Source: Methylotenera sp.
GTDB taxonomy: Bacteria > Pseudomonadota > Gammaproteobacteria > Burkholderiales > Methylophilaceae
DNA length: 11,141 nt
Direction of reading: 5' to 3'
NCBI GenBank assembly: GCA_005791685.1
Contig: SXVG01000031.1
Location: 1 to 11,141, forward strand
Shown: piece after piece, positions 1-6,490 of the stretch
Layout: each line of letters opens with the position of its first letter
Numbering within the stretch: the stretch's first letter is position 1
Program-made: the position numbers and the translations under genes
Notes under the pieces: model-generated
The model's database searches: none
Seen by the model: the letters and a program-made list of their open reading frames with translations, nothing else
Told to the model about the DNA's origin: nothing

Positions 1-258
1 ATCTTTAATCTGCTTTTCCGTTAGGCCGATTTCTAACAAACGGTTATAGCGCATGTAATTAGCACTGTGGCAATTTAAGCAATTGTTGATAAAGGTGCGC
101 GCGCCTCTTTGCAAAGAAGCATGATTCGACGCATCTATCGGTGCCTTATCCAAATGCGCGCCTTCATTAGCCGGCGCACTCAGTGGCAACATCATCATGG
201 GCAATAAAGCCAAAACGCTTAACGCTTTTTTCATACTGTATTTAATGTTCATGGTCAT
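1..258 (-). CDS. petC: Cytochrome c1 (ubiquinol-cytochrome c reductase), 5' part only
   Basis: This is the amino-terminal part of the membrane-anchored c-type cytochrome of the bc1 complex, which takes electrons from the Rieske protein and passes them to a soluble cytochrome c. About 86 codons are visible before the window ends. A lysine-containing start is followed by a hydrophobic signal segment (about residues 11-30, with a run of Met and Leu) ending near Ser-Ala-Pro-Ala, which marks export by Sec. A CLNCH heme-attachment motif (CxxCH) follows near residue 66, and then Ser-Ala-Asn-Tyr-Met-Arg-Tyr, typical of cytochrome c1. The first possible ATG (258) overlaps the petB stop in TAATG. An ATG two codons later (252) has better spacing from an AGGA sequence and may be the true start. 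A third ATG at 234 lacks a ribosome site. The identity is secure from the motif and the position after petA and petB; the rest of the gene lies outside the window. Confidence 0.93.
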   Translation of the reverse strand, partial: MTMNIKYSMKKALSVLALLPMMMLPLSAPANEGAHLDKAPIDASNHASLQRGARTFINNCLNCHSANYMRYNRLLEIGLTEKQIKD

Positions 259-1592
259 TATCCTGTCACCCTTTCCGGCACCGCTAAGGTTTTATCTTTT
301 TTACTATACCAAGGCATCAGTATAAAAAATGCAAAATAGACCGTCATGAAAATACGCGCTACCACCGTAGCTCGATCAGCATTACCCAACCAAGGACCAA
401 ATTGCCCCCACACATTGGAAGGCTCAGTACCTAGATAGCCTAGAACAATAAAACTTAAGACAAAGGCCGCCAACCATTTTTTATACAAAGTACCGCGGTA
501 GCGTATTGATTTTACTGGGCTCTTATCCAACCAAGGCAAGAAAGCAAAGGCCAATACAGATAGCCCCATGGCCGCAACCCCTGGGAACAAGGAAGGCGGT
601 ATGCCCAATAGACTCACCCCAGGGAAGGGTGGCACAGCACGCAATATGGAGTAATAAGGCGTGAAGTACCAAACCGGCGCAATATGCGCAGGCGTCACCA
701 ATGGATTGGCCGGCACAAAATTATTCGCTTCCAAGAAGTAGCCACCCATTTCTGGGGCAAAGAAAATAATGGTGGAAAATACCATTAAAAATGCCACCAC
801 TCCGACTATGTCTTTGACCGTGTAATAAGGATGAAATGGAATGCCATCCAATGGGATGCCGGTTTTCTTGTCTTTAAGTTGTTTGATTTCTATGCCGTCT
901 GGGTTGTTGGAACCCACTTCATGCAAGGCAATAATGTGCGCCACCACCAAGCCAACCAAGACAAAAGGCAAGGCAATCACATGAAACGCAAAGAAACGAT
1001 TTAAGGTGGCATCTGACACCAAATAATCACCACGCAACCACTCAGAAACGTCTGGCCCGATAAAGGGAATGGCTGAAAACAGGTTCACGATTACCTGCGC
1101 TCCCCAGTAAGACATCTGCCCCCAAGGTAACAAATAGCCAAAAAACGCCTCGCCCATCAAGCATAAGAAGATGCCCACACCGAACAACCAAATGAGCTCG
1201 CGCGGGTTGCGATACGAACCGTACATAATGCCGCGGAACATGTGCAAATAGACCACCACAAAAAACATGGAAGCCCCGGTAGAATGCATATACCGTATCA
1301 ACCAACCCCATGGCACATCACGCATGATGTATTCCACGGAAGCAAACGCCAAGCCGGCATCAGGCTTGTAATGCATGGTCAAAAATATGCCGGTTAAAAT
1401 CTGCAACACCAACACCAGCAAGGACAATGAGCCAAAGAAATACCAAAAATTGAAATTTTTTGGTGCGTAATATTCCGTTAAGTGCGCCTTAATATTGCTG
1501 CTTAAAGGGAAGCGGGCATCAACCCAGTTCAAGCCCTCATTAAGCGCGTTGGCTAACACTGATTTTTTTTCTGCGTTTGTTTTATTTGTCAT
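258..1592 (-). CDS. petB: Cytochrome b subunit of the bc1 complex
   Basis: This 444-residue integral membrane protein carries hemes bL and bH and the Qo and Qi quinone sites. The heme ligands are visible as His103 and His117 in one helix and His204 and His219 in another. There are 14 residues between the second pair, one more than in mitochondrial cytochrome b. FGYLLPWGQMSYWG (about 151-164) is the conserved segment after the third helix, and HEVGSNNPDG (about 224-233) follows the fourth. The Qo-loop motif is PVWY (306-309) instead of the common PEWY. The cytochrome b C-terminal domain is present, giving about eight helices in all, so it is the undivided bc1 form and not the split b6/subunit IV form. 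The ATG at 1592 has GAGG and AAGG sequences upstream and lies 3 bases after the petA stop. The gene overlaps the first petC ATG, consistent with one petABC operon. Confidence 0.97.
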   Translation of the reverse strand: MTNKTNAEKKSVLANALNEGLNWVDARFPLSSNIKAHLTEYYAPKNFNFWYFFGSLSLLVLVLQILTGIFLTMHYKPDAGLAFASVEYIMRDVPWGWLIRYMHSTGASMFFVVVYLHMFRGIMYGSYRNPRELIWLFGVGIFLCLMGEAFFGYLLPWGQMSYWGAQVIVNLFSAIPFIGPDVSEWLRGDYLVSDATLNRFFAFHVIALPFVLVGLVVAHIIALHEVGSNNPDGIEIKQLKDKKTGIPLDGIPFHPYYTVKDIVGVVAFLMVFSTIIFFAPEMGGYFLEANNFVPANPLVTPAHIAPVWYFTPYYSILRAVPPFPGVSLLGIPPSLFPGVAAMGLSVLAFAFLPWLDKSPVKSIRYRGTLYKKWLAAFVLSFIVLGYLGTEPSNVWGQFGPWLGNADRATVVARIFMTVYFAFFILMPWYSKKDKTLAVPERVTG

Positions 1593-1595
1593 GAC

Positions 1596-2234
1596 TTAAG
1601 CCTTATCCTCAGTATCCACACCAATCAGCAAGGTCGTTTCTGTTAAGTATTTATGCGGTGGCACCACCAAGTTCAAGGGAGCCGGTGAGCCTTTAAACAC
1701 GCGTCCAGCCAAGTCAAATTTTGAACCATGGCATGGGCAGAAAAAGCCACCCGTCCAATTATCCCCCATGTCGCCTTTAGGCTGCAGCTTAGCCGATGGC
1801 GAACAGCCCAAGTGCGTACAAATCCCCACCATTACCGCTAAATTTGGCTTAATGGATCGGTCCGCGCCGTTGCAGTAATCAGGTTGCTGTGAAGCAACCT
1901 CAGAACCAGGATCAGTCAGCTGATCATCGAGTTTAGGCAAATCCGCCGTCATGCCCTCGGTACGATGGATAATCCACACTGGCTTACCACGCCACTCCAC
2001 GGTCATCATGGCGCCTGGCGCTAACTTACTCACGTCCACCTCTACCGGTGCGCCTGCCGCTTTAGCACGCTCACTGGGGGTCATGCTCAAGACAAACGGG
2101 GCCGCTGCCACAGCGCATCCAAGGGCACCGACACTGGAAGAGGCGATTAAAAATTGGCGTTTTTCTAAATCCACCGATGTGGGTGGGGAGACTGGCTCTG
2201 CATTTTTCTGCTTGTCATTAGGGTGGGCTGACAT
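1596..2234 (-). CDS. petA: Rieske iron-sulfur subunit of the bc1 complex
   Basis: This is the 212-residue [2Fe-2S] protein that accepts the first electron from ubiquinol. The two cluster-binding boxes are CTHLGC (139-144) and CPCHGS (166-171), each supplying one Cys and one His ligand and one disulfide Cys. The N-terminus has a Tat-like signal anchor: Asp-Leu-Glu-Lys-Arg-Gln-Phe-Leu (about 22-29), then a hydrophobic helix (about 28-50). The twin position is Lys-Arg, not Arg-Arg. The reading frame stays open to an ATG at 2291, but the ATG at 2234 is preferred because GAGGA lies five to seven bases upstream and Rieske proteins of this group begin with a short polar segment before the signal. 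It is the first gene of petABC, with petB starting 3 bases later. The tatABC genes that would export it lie about 1 kb upstream. Confidence 0.95.
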   Translation of the reverse strand: MSAHPNDKQKNAEPVSPPTSVDLEKRQFLIASSSVGALGCAVAAAPFVLSMTPSERAKAAGAPVEVDVSKLAPGAMMTVEWRGKPVWIIHRTEGMTADLPKLDDQLTDPGSEVASQQPDYCNGADRSIKPNLAVMVGICTHLGCSPSAKLQPKGDMGDNWTGGFFCPCHGSKFDLAGRVFKGSPAPLNLVVPPHKYLTETTLLIGVDTEDKA

Positions 2235-2434
2235 GTTTTCCTCATGGACTAATAGGATGGACTGGATGGGATGACTGAGCTTAATAAGCACGCAGTCCCC
2301 ACATACAAAAATTACCTTCTAACTTTAATAAAACGACCTAGCATGCATATGCTGCAAATTAAAAATTTGGAACATTGTACAATTTTTTGCAAATTAATTA
2401 AAGATATATTTTATAAGTCATTGAAATATAATGA
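2235..2434 (-). promoter_or_regulatory. AT-rich intergenic region upstream of petA, probable promoter/operator region
   Basis: This 200-base gap is the only sizeable one between the Nif3-like gene and petABC, so it is the likely site of a pet promoter. It contains the perfect palindrome ATTGTACAAT (2374-2383), the repeat TGCAAATT at 2353-2360 and again at 2388-2395, the dyad CAAATT-AAA-AATTTG just beside it, and a small AGCAT/ATGCT dyad near 2340-2353. On the minus strand TACAAT (inside the palindrome) and several TATAAA/TAAAAT strings could act as -10 boxes, but none has a good -35 partner. No clear terminator follows the Nif3-like gene, so read-through from upstream is also possible. The specific regulator is not identifiable. 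Confidence 0.4.
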
Positions 2435-3184
2435 TTAAACTGGATTATGCAGGTCTAAGAAATGATGCTCTAGACTAAACTTCTCCGCCAAATGCTCGCC
2501 CAAGGCGCGTATACCATAGCGCTCTGTGGCATGATGGCCTGCGGCAATGTACGCCACCCCAGACTCCAGTGCCAGATGGGTGGTTTGCTCTGAAATTTCG
2601 CCACTAATGAAAACATCCACGCCCAATCTAATCGCATCCTCAAGGTAAGCTTGCCCGGCGCCCGTACACCAAGCAACGGTTTTTACCTGTTTATCCAAAT
2701 CGCCCATGACTAGCGGTGGCCGCTGCAACACGGTAGCGATTTGATCGGAAAAGGCGCGTAAACTTAAGTCCTGTTTAAGTGTGCCATAGCAAACCAAGTT
2801 AGCTTCGCCGACCGAGCCTGTTTGCTCAATGTTAAGCTTACGGCCCAATTGGGCATTGTTGCCCAACTCTGGGTGCGCATCCATAGGCAGATGATAAGCC
2901 ATCAAACTCATGTTGTTTGCTAATAGAAATGCCAGTCGTTTGCGCTTAATGCCGACAATTCTAGGATCTTCATTTCGCCAAAAATAGCCATGATGAACCA
3001 ACACCAGATCGGCATTAAGCGTAAGCGCCGCCTCCAACAAGGCCATGCTGGCGGTAACGCCGCTCACAATTTTGCGCACCTCAGCACTGCCCTCAAGCTG
3101 CAATCCATTGGGGCAGTAATCATTAAAGCGTTCAACCTGCAAGAGTTGCTGGGTATACTGCAGTAAATCAGTCAGCTTAACCAT
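2435..3184 (-). CDS. Nif3/YbgI-family dinuclear metal-binding protein
   Basis: This 249-residue protein has the length of bacterial YbgI (Nif3-like dinuclear metal centre, hexameric ring proteins). The conserved metal ligands are all recognisable: His64-His65 in LVHHGYFW, Asp102 in HLPMDAHPELGNN (98-110), and His217 and Glu221 in AGHHATERYG (215-224). SGEISEQTTH (194-203) is another family block. Family members have been linked to GTP cyclohydrolase I-like activity and to other roles, but the biochemical function is not settled and I do not assign a reaction. The protein is expected to be cytoplasmic, as no signal or membrane segment is seen. The ATG at 3184 lies 3 bases after the tatC stop, so it is probably co-transcribed with tatABC. 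The gene sits between tat and pet genes in many betaproteobacteria, so its position is conserved rather than informative about a dedicated role here. Confidence 0.9.
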   Translation of the reverse strand: MVKLTDLLQYTQQLLQVERFNDYCPNGLQLEGSAEVRKIVSGVTASMALLEAALTLNADLVLVHHGYFWRNEDPRIVGIKRKRLAFLLANNMSLMAYHLPMDAHPELGNNAQLGRKLNIEQTGSVGEANLVCYGTLKQDLSLRAFSDQIATVLQRPPLVMGDLDKQVKTVAWCTGAGQAYLEDAIRLGVDVFISGEISEQTTHLALESGVAYIAAGHHATERYGIRALGEHLAEKFSLEHHFLDLHNPV

Positions 3185-3187
3185 AGC

Positions 3188-3925
3188 CTAATTTTCCATA
3201 ACGACTGTATTTTTCGTTTTACTGGTGAGGCTCGCCAGCAAAATGCCCAACTCGTACAACAAACATATAGGCACAGCCAACATAAACTGTGAAACGATAT
3301 CCGGTGGAGTAAATATGGCCCCCACGATAAATGCCGCCACCAGCACATAAGCCCGCGCTTCTTTAAGCTGGGCTATGTTTACCCAAGCAAAACGCACGGC
3401 CAAAATGACGGCTATAGGCACTTGAAACGCTAAACCAAAGGCAAAAAATAAGGCCATGACAAAGTCTAAGTAATTCGCAATGTCGGTCATCACGGCCACC
3501 CCTGCTGGCGCCGCCCCGACAATAAAGCCAAAAATCACCGGGAACACCAAGAAATAGGCGAAAGCCATGCCCGTTAAAAATAACAAACAGCTCGCCACTA
3601 TCATGGGGATCATGAATTTTTTCTCATGCGCATACAAACCCGGCGCGATGAATGCCCAAGCTTGGTACATGGTATGCGGTAGGGAAATAATAAAAGCGGC
3701 CAGCATGGTGACTTGCAGAGGTACAAAAAAAGGCGTAGTTACGGCCGTGGCTATCATCTGCCCACCGACCGGCAACTGACTCAACAAGGGAGCGGCAAGT
3801 AAGCTGTATATTTTGTTGGAGAACGGAAAAAGTACGATGAACACCAGAAAAAAACCCAGCAATGTACGCAACAAACGATCGCGCAATTCGATTAAATGGG
3901 CAATAAAATTTTCTGTTGGGGTCAC
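3188..3925 (-). CDS. tatC: Sec-independent protein translocase subunit TatC
   Basis: TatC is the six-helix core of the twin-arginine translocon and binds the twin-arginine signal together with TatB. The 245-residue length is normal. Signature features are HLIELRDRLLR (10-20) at the cytoplasmic N-terminus, FIAPGLYAHEKK (92-103) in the first cytoplasmic loop with the signal-binding Glu at 101, and FTPPD (205-209) before the last helices. The intramembrane position that is Glu170 in Escherichia coli TatC is Gln168 here (AFQVPIA). The chosen start is a GTG at 3925, because it leaves nine residues before the HLxELR motif, as in other TatC proteins, and no ATG lies close by. There is no visible Shine-Dalgarno, and the tatB stop is only 9 bases upstream, so translation is probably coupled to tatB. 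Confidence 0.96.
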   Translation of the reverse strand: MTPTENFIAHLIELRDRLLRTLLGFFLVFIVLFPFSNKIYSLLAAPLLSQLPVGGQMIATAVTTPFFVPLQVTMLAAFIISLPHTMYQAWAFIAPGLYAHEKKFMIPMIVASCLLFLTGMAFAYFLVFPVIFGFIVGAAPAGVAVMTDIANYLDFVMALFFAFGLAFQVPIAVILAVRFAWVNIAQLKEARAYVLVAAFIVGAIFTPPDIVSQFMLAVPICLLYELGILLASLTSKTKNTVVMEN

Positions 3926-3934
3926 TGGATTTAA

Positions 3935-4261
3935 TTAAACTTTGGCTGGACGGTCTTTTTTCTGAACAGGCTCTGGCGAATTTGTCTCTTGAAAATCCAA
4001 TGCTTGCGTCAACGCATGGGCTTCTCTTTGCACCTTGGCCTGGGGTTTTTTACTGCTTTGCTTAATTTCATCTTGCAGTTGCTGCAACGCTGCAAAGCGC
4101 GTTTCTCGGTTAACCTCTTCTTTAACTTGCGCCATATAGCGTTGCATACGCCCAACCAGCGCGCCTAGGGTGCGCACGACTTTCGGCAATTTTTCTGGGC
4201 CAATCACAATCAACGCGACTAGGGCGATGACCAACAGCTCAGAAAAGGAAACATCAAACAC
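3935..4261 (-). CDS. tatB: Sec-independent protein translocase subunit TatB
   Basis: TatB forms the substrate receptor with TatC. The 108-residue protein shows the family plan: a short N-terminal membrane helix (about residues 5-20) starting with FDVSFSELL and Glu8 in the place typical of TatB, a Gly-Pro hinge (21-22), the block EKLPKVVRTLG, and then a charged amphipathic helix with a Lys/Gln/Glu-rich tail. The start codon is GTG at 4261. It is supported by the universal Met-Phe-Asp opening of TatB proteins, with no ATG alternative. The 20-base gap after tatA (TAATCTCTTAAATCTGATTT and so on) lacks any purine-rich ribosome site, which fits TatB being made in much smaller amounts than TatA. Confidence 0.95.
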   Translation of the reverse strand: MFDVSFSELLVIALVALIVIGPEKLPKVVRTLGALVGRMQRYMAQVKEEVNRETRFAALQQLQDEIKQSSKKPQAKVQREAHALTQALDFQETNSPEPVQKKDRPAKV

Positions 4262-4281
4262 GTAAAATCAGATTTAAGAGA

Positions 4282-4653
4282 TTACTGCGCCGCGGATTTT
4301 TTAGCGGCTGGTTTCTTAGCTGCCGGCTTTTTAGCCACGGTTTTTTTCACTACTGTTTTTTTAGCTGCCGGCTTTTCTGCTGCTGGTTTTTTTGCCGCTG
4401 GCTTTTTCGCGGCACTGGCGGCGGCTTTTGGTTTTGCCGGCGCTTTGATCGACGCCGGCGTTTTTACTGCCTTGGGTTCCACTGCAGCAGCCACTGGAGC
4501 GGCTAGACTTTCACTGCCTTCTTTCACCGCATCTTTAAAGTTCTTGACTGCGCCGCCCACGTCACCACCCATATTGCGCAATTTCTTGGTGCCAAAAACC
4601 AACACCACGATGACCAACACAATTAACCAATGCCAAATGCTAAATGACCCCAT
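4282..4653 (-). CDS. tatA: Sec-independent protein translocase subunit TatA with extended Lys/Ala/Pro tail
   Basis: TatA oligomerises to form the passage for folded proteins. Residues 1-45 are canonical: MGSFSIWHWLIVLVIVVLVF membrane helix, Phe20-Gly21 hinge, TKKLRNMGGDVGGAVKNFK amphipathic helix. At 123 residues the protein is longer than the usual 70-90. The surplus is a low-complexity tail (about 60-123) of alternating Ala, Lys and Pro, with PAAKKP-type units repeated several times between 80 and 120, resembling histone H1-like tails. The ATG at 4653 is preceded by AGGAGAG at good spacing, a strong ribosome site in contrast to tatB and tatC. It starts 24 bases downstream of the HIT gene stop and is probably part of the same transcript. 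Confidence 0.95.
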   Translation of the reverse strand: MGSFSIWHWLIVLVIVVLVFGTKKLRNMGGDVGGAVKNFKDAVKEGSESLAAPVAAAVEPKAVKTPASIKAPAKPKAAASAAKKPAAKKPAAEKPAAKKTVVKKTVAKKPAAKKPAAKKSAAQ

Positions 4654-4676
4654 GACGACTCTCCTAAAATATAAAG

Positions 4677-5015
4677 TTAGCTATTGCGTGACTGATTGCC
4701 GCCACCCATGACATGCAGATGAATATGAAACACTTCTTGCCCCCCTTCTACACCGGTGTTTATCAAGGTTTTAAAGCCCGCTAAACCTTGTTGCTTGGCC
4801 AACTGTGGCGCAAGCAATAACATCTTTCCCAACAATGCCTGATGTTCGTTTTCACAACCAAGCAAACTGTCTATGTGCAATTTCGGCACGAGCAAAAAAT
4901 GCACCTTAGCCGACGGCCTGATGTCGTTAAATGCAATCACGTCATCGTCTTCGTAGATTTTTGTGGCCGGGATAGCGCCGCTGATAATTTTACAAAATAC
5001 GCAGTTAGCACTCAT
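4677..5015 (-). CDS. HIT-family nucleotide hydrolase/transferase (HinT-like)
   Basis: This is a 112-residue histidine-triad protein of the HinT (PKCI) branch, which typically hydrolyses nucleoside phosphoramidates in the cytoplasm. The catalytic triad is HIHLH at 97-101, followed by VMGGG. Other family blocks are CVFCKIISGAIPATKIYEDD (5-24), AFNDIRPSAKVHFLLVPK (28-45) and NTGVEGGQEVFH (86-97). Cys5 and Cys8 form the N-terminal CxxC of many bacterial members. The start overlaps the hisE stop in ATGA (4 bases), so it is translationally coupled to the his genes. A HIT gene between hisE and tatA is usual in betaproteobacteria, and no histidine-specific role is implied. The in vivo substrate cannot be told from sequence. 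Confidence 0.94.
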   Translation of the reverse strand: MSANCVFCKIISGAIPATKIYEDDDVIAFNDIRPSAKVHFLLVPKLHIDSLLGCENEHQALLGKMLLLAPQLAKQQGLAGFKTLINTGVEGGQEVFHIHLHVMGGGNQSRNS

Positions 5016-5344
5016 TTTGTCACTGCGCTCTCATTTCTAGCGGCTTTTTCGGCCAGTCCAGACAACCCTTCACGCCTAGCCAATTCATCCAATACGTCTT
5101 GTGGCTTTAATCCGGCTTGGGCCAACATCACCAAGGTGTGAAACCATAGGTCTGCCGTTTCGTATATCAAATCTTGCTTGTTCGGGTTTTTAGCGGCAAT
5201 GATGGTTTCGGCCGCCTCTTCACCGACTTTCTTCAAAATACTGTCCATGCCTTTGGCATACAGTTTTGCCACATAAGAAGTCTGTGGATCAGCGCCCTTA
5301 CGTTGCTCCAAGAGTTGCGCCAAGCGGTTTAAAGTATCATTCAT
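5012..5344 (-). CDS. hisE: Phosphoribosyl-ATP pyrophosphatase
   Basis: HisE catalyses the second step of histidine synthesis, splitting pyrophosphate from phosphoribosyl-ATP to give phosphoribosyl-AMP. The 110-residue protein is an all-alpha MazG-like pyrophosphohydrolase. The metal-binding blocks are KKVGEEAAETIIAAK (38-52) and YETADLWFH (61-69), the Glu-Glu and Glu/Asp pairs that bind magnesium. It is a free-standing gene, not fused to HisI as in enterobacteria. The ATG at 5344 lies 7 bases after the hisI stop, and the stop overlaps the HIT gene start. Confidence 0.96.
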   Translation of the reverse strand: MNDTLNRLAQLLEQRKGADPQTSYVAKLYAKGMDSILKKVGEEAAETIIAAKNPNKQDLIYETADLWFHTLVMLAQAGLKPQDVLDELARREGLSGLAEKAARNESAVTK

Positions 5345-5351
5345 GTTCGGC

Positions 5352-5729
5352 CTAATAAATAGTTTTTGGGTCTTTAATCACCGCTTGATCTATCAACCAA
5401 TGACCGTCGTCTAACTTTTTAAAGAAACAATTATGCCGTCCGGTATGGCAGGCGATGCCCCCCACTTGCTCAACCTGAATCAACAGCACGTCCTCATCGC
5501 AATCCAATCGGATTTCATGCACTTGTTGAAAATGGCCGGACTCCTCACCCTTACGCCACAACTTATTGCGCGACCGCGACCAATAGACCGCTTGCCCAGT
5601 CTCGTAGGTCAATTGCAAAGCAGCACGGCTCATCCAAGCAAACATCAGTATACGCCCGCTACGGTATTCTTGAGCGATCACCGGCACAAGACCATGGGCA
5701 TCCCAACGAATTTCATCCAACCAAGTCAT
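5352..5729 (-). CDS. hisI: Phosphoribosyl-AMP cyclohydrolase
   Basis: HisI opens the adenine ring of phosphoribosyl-AMP, the third step of histidine synthesis. The 125-residue protein has the conserved blocks AWMSRAALQLTYETGQAVYW (31-50) and SRSRNKLWRKGEESGH (51-66), the Asp-rich magnesium site DCDED (76-80), and the zinc ligands Cys77, Cys94 and Cys101 in GIACHTGRHNCF (91-102). The length matches the monofunctional enzyme. The ATG at 5729 overlaps the hisF stop by 4 bases (ATGA), indicating translational coupling. Confidence 0.97.
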   Translation of the reverse strand: MTWLDEIRWDAHGLVPVIAQEYRSGRILMFAWMSRAALQLTYETGQAVYWSRSRNKLWRKGEESGHFQQVHEIRLDCDEDVLLIQVEQVGGIACHTGRHNCFFKKLDDGHWLIDQAVIKDPKTIY

Positions 5730-6490
5730 AGCCTGACTTCAATGCCTTGTTGTGCCATATATTGTTTAGCCTGCCCAACCGTGTATTCGCCATAATGAAA
5801 AATGCTGGCCGCTAACACCGCATCAGCACCGCCTATTTTCACACCGTCCACCAAATGTTGCAGATTACCAACGCCACCAGAAGCAATAATCGGCACTGCA
5901 ACCGCATCCGAAATCGCTCGATTTAATGGATTGTTGAAGCCTATCTTAGTACCGTCCCTATCCATACTGGTCACCAGCAACTCACCGGCACCAAGGCTGG
6001 CCATGTACTGCGCCCACTTCACCGCATCCAAACCGGTCGCCTTACGGCCGCCATGGGTAAACACTTCCCATTCAAAAGCTTGATTGTCTACTTTTTTAGC
6101 GTCTATCGCCACCACTATGCATTGCGAGCCAAAACGACTGGCGGCGTCCGCCACCATCTGTGGATTTAAAACGGCGGTGGTATTAATGCTGACCTTATCC
6201 GCCCCGGCATTCAGCAAGCGGCGCACGTCTTCAACCTCACGCACACCGCCGCCCACCGTCAAAGGAATAAACACTTGAGACGCAACTTGCTCAATAATAT
6301 TTAGAATCAAGCCGCGATTATCCGAACTGGCGGTGATATCCAAAAAAGTAAGCTCGTCTGCCCCTTGGTCATCATAGCGCTTGGCAATCTCCACAGGATC
6401 ACCCGCATCCCTAAGCTCTAAAAAATTAACGCCTTTAACCACCCGACCGTCAGTCACATCCAGACAAGGAATGATGCGTTTAGCCAGCAC
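5726..6490 (-). CDS. hisF: Imidazole glycerol phosphate synthase, cyclase subunit
   Basis: HisF is a (beta/alpha)8 barrel that uses ammonia delivered by HisH to turn PRFAR into imidazole glycerol phosphate and AICAR. At 254 residues the length is standard. The catalytic aspartates are Asp11 in IIPCLDVTDGRVVKG (6-20) and Asp130 in VVAIDAKK (126-133). Phosphate-binding blocks are TVGGGVR (78-84) and IIASGGVG (201-208). The start is GTG at 6490, chosen because it gives the invariant Met-Leu-Ala-Lys-Arg-Ile-Ile-Pro opening; a GGATGA sequence lies upstream inside hisA. The gene overlaps hisA by 11 bases and hisI by 4. Confidence 0.97.
   Translation of the reverse strand: MLAKRIIPCLDVTDGRVVKGVNFLELRDAGDPVEIAKRYDDQGADELTFLDITASSDNRGLILNIIEQVASQVFIPLTVGGGVREVEDVRRLLNAGADKVSINTTAVLNPQMVADAASRFGSQCIVVAIDAKKVDNQAFEWEVFTHGGRKATGLDAVKWAQYMASLGAGELLVTSMDRDGTKIGFNNPLNRAISDAVAVPIIASGGVGNLQHLVDGVKIGGADAVLAASIFHYGEYTVGQAKQYMAQQGIEVRL

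Noticed and set aside
1951..2274. Plus-strand open frame of 107 codons antisense to petA
   Set aside because: It is entirely opposite the Rieske gene, which has both cluster boxes, and it has no ribosome site or family motif.
2235..2291. Longer petA start at 2291 adding 19 residues
   Set aside because: The extra segment has no family resemblance. The ATG at 2234 has a good GAGGA ribosome site, and Rieske proteins begin just before the Tat-like signal.
4300..4420. The repetitive run in tatA as a CRISPR-like or intergenic repeat array
   Set aside because: The repeats are imperfect, short, in codon phase and encode the Lys/Ala/Pro tail; there are no spacers.
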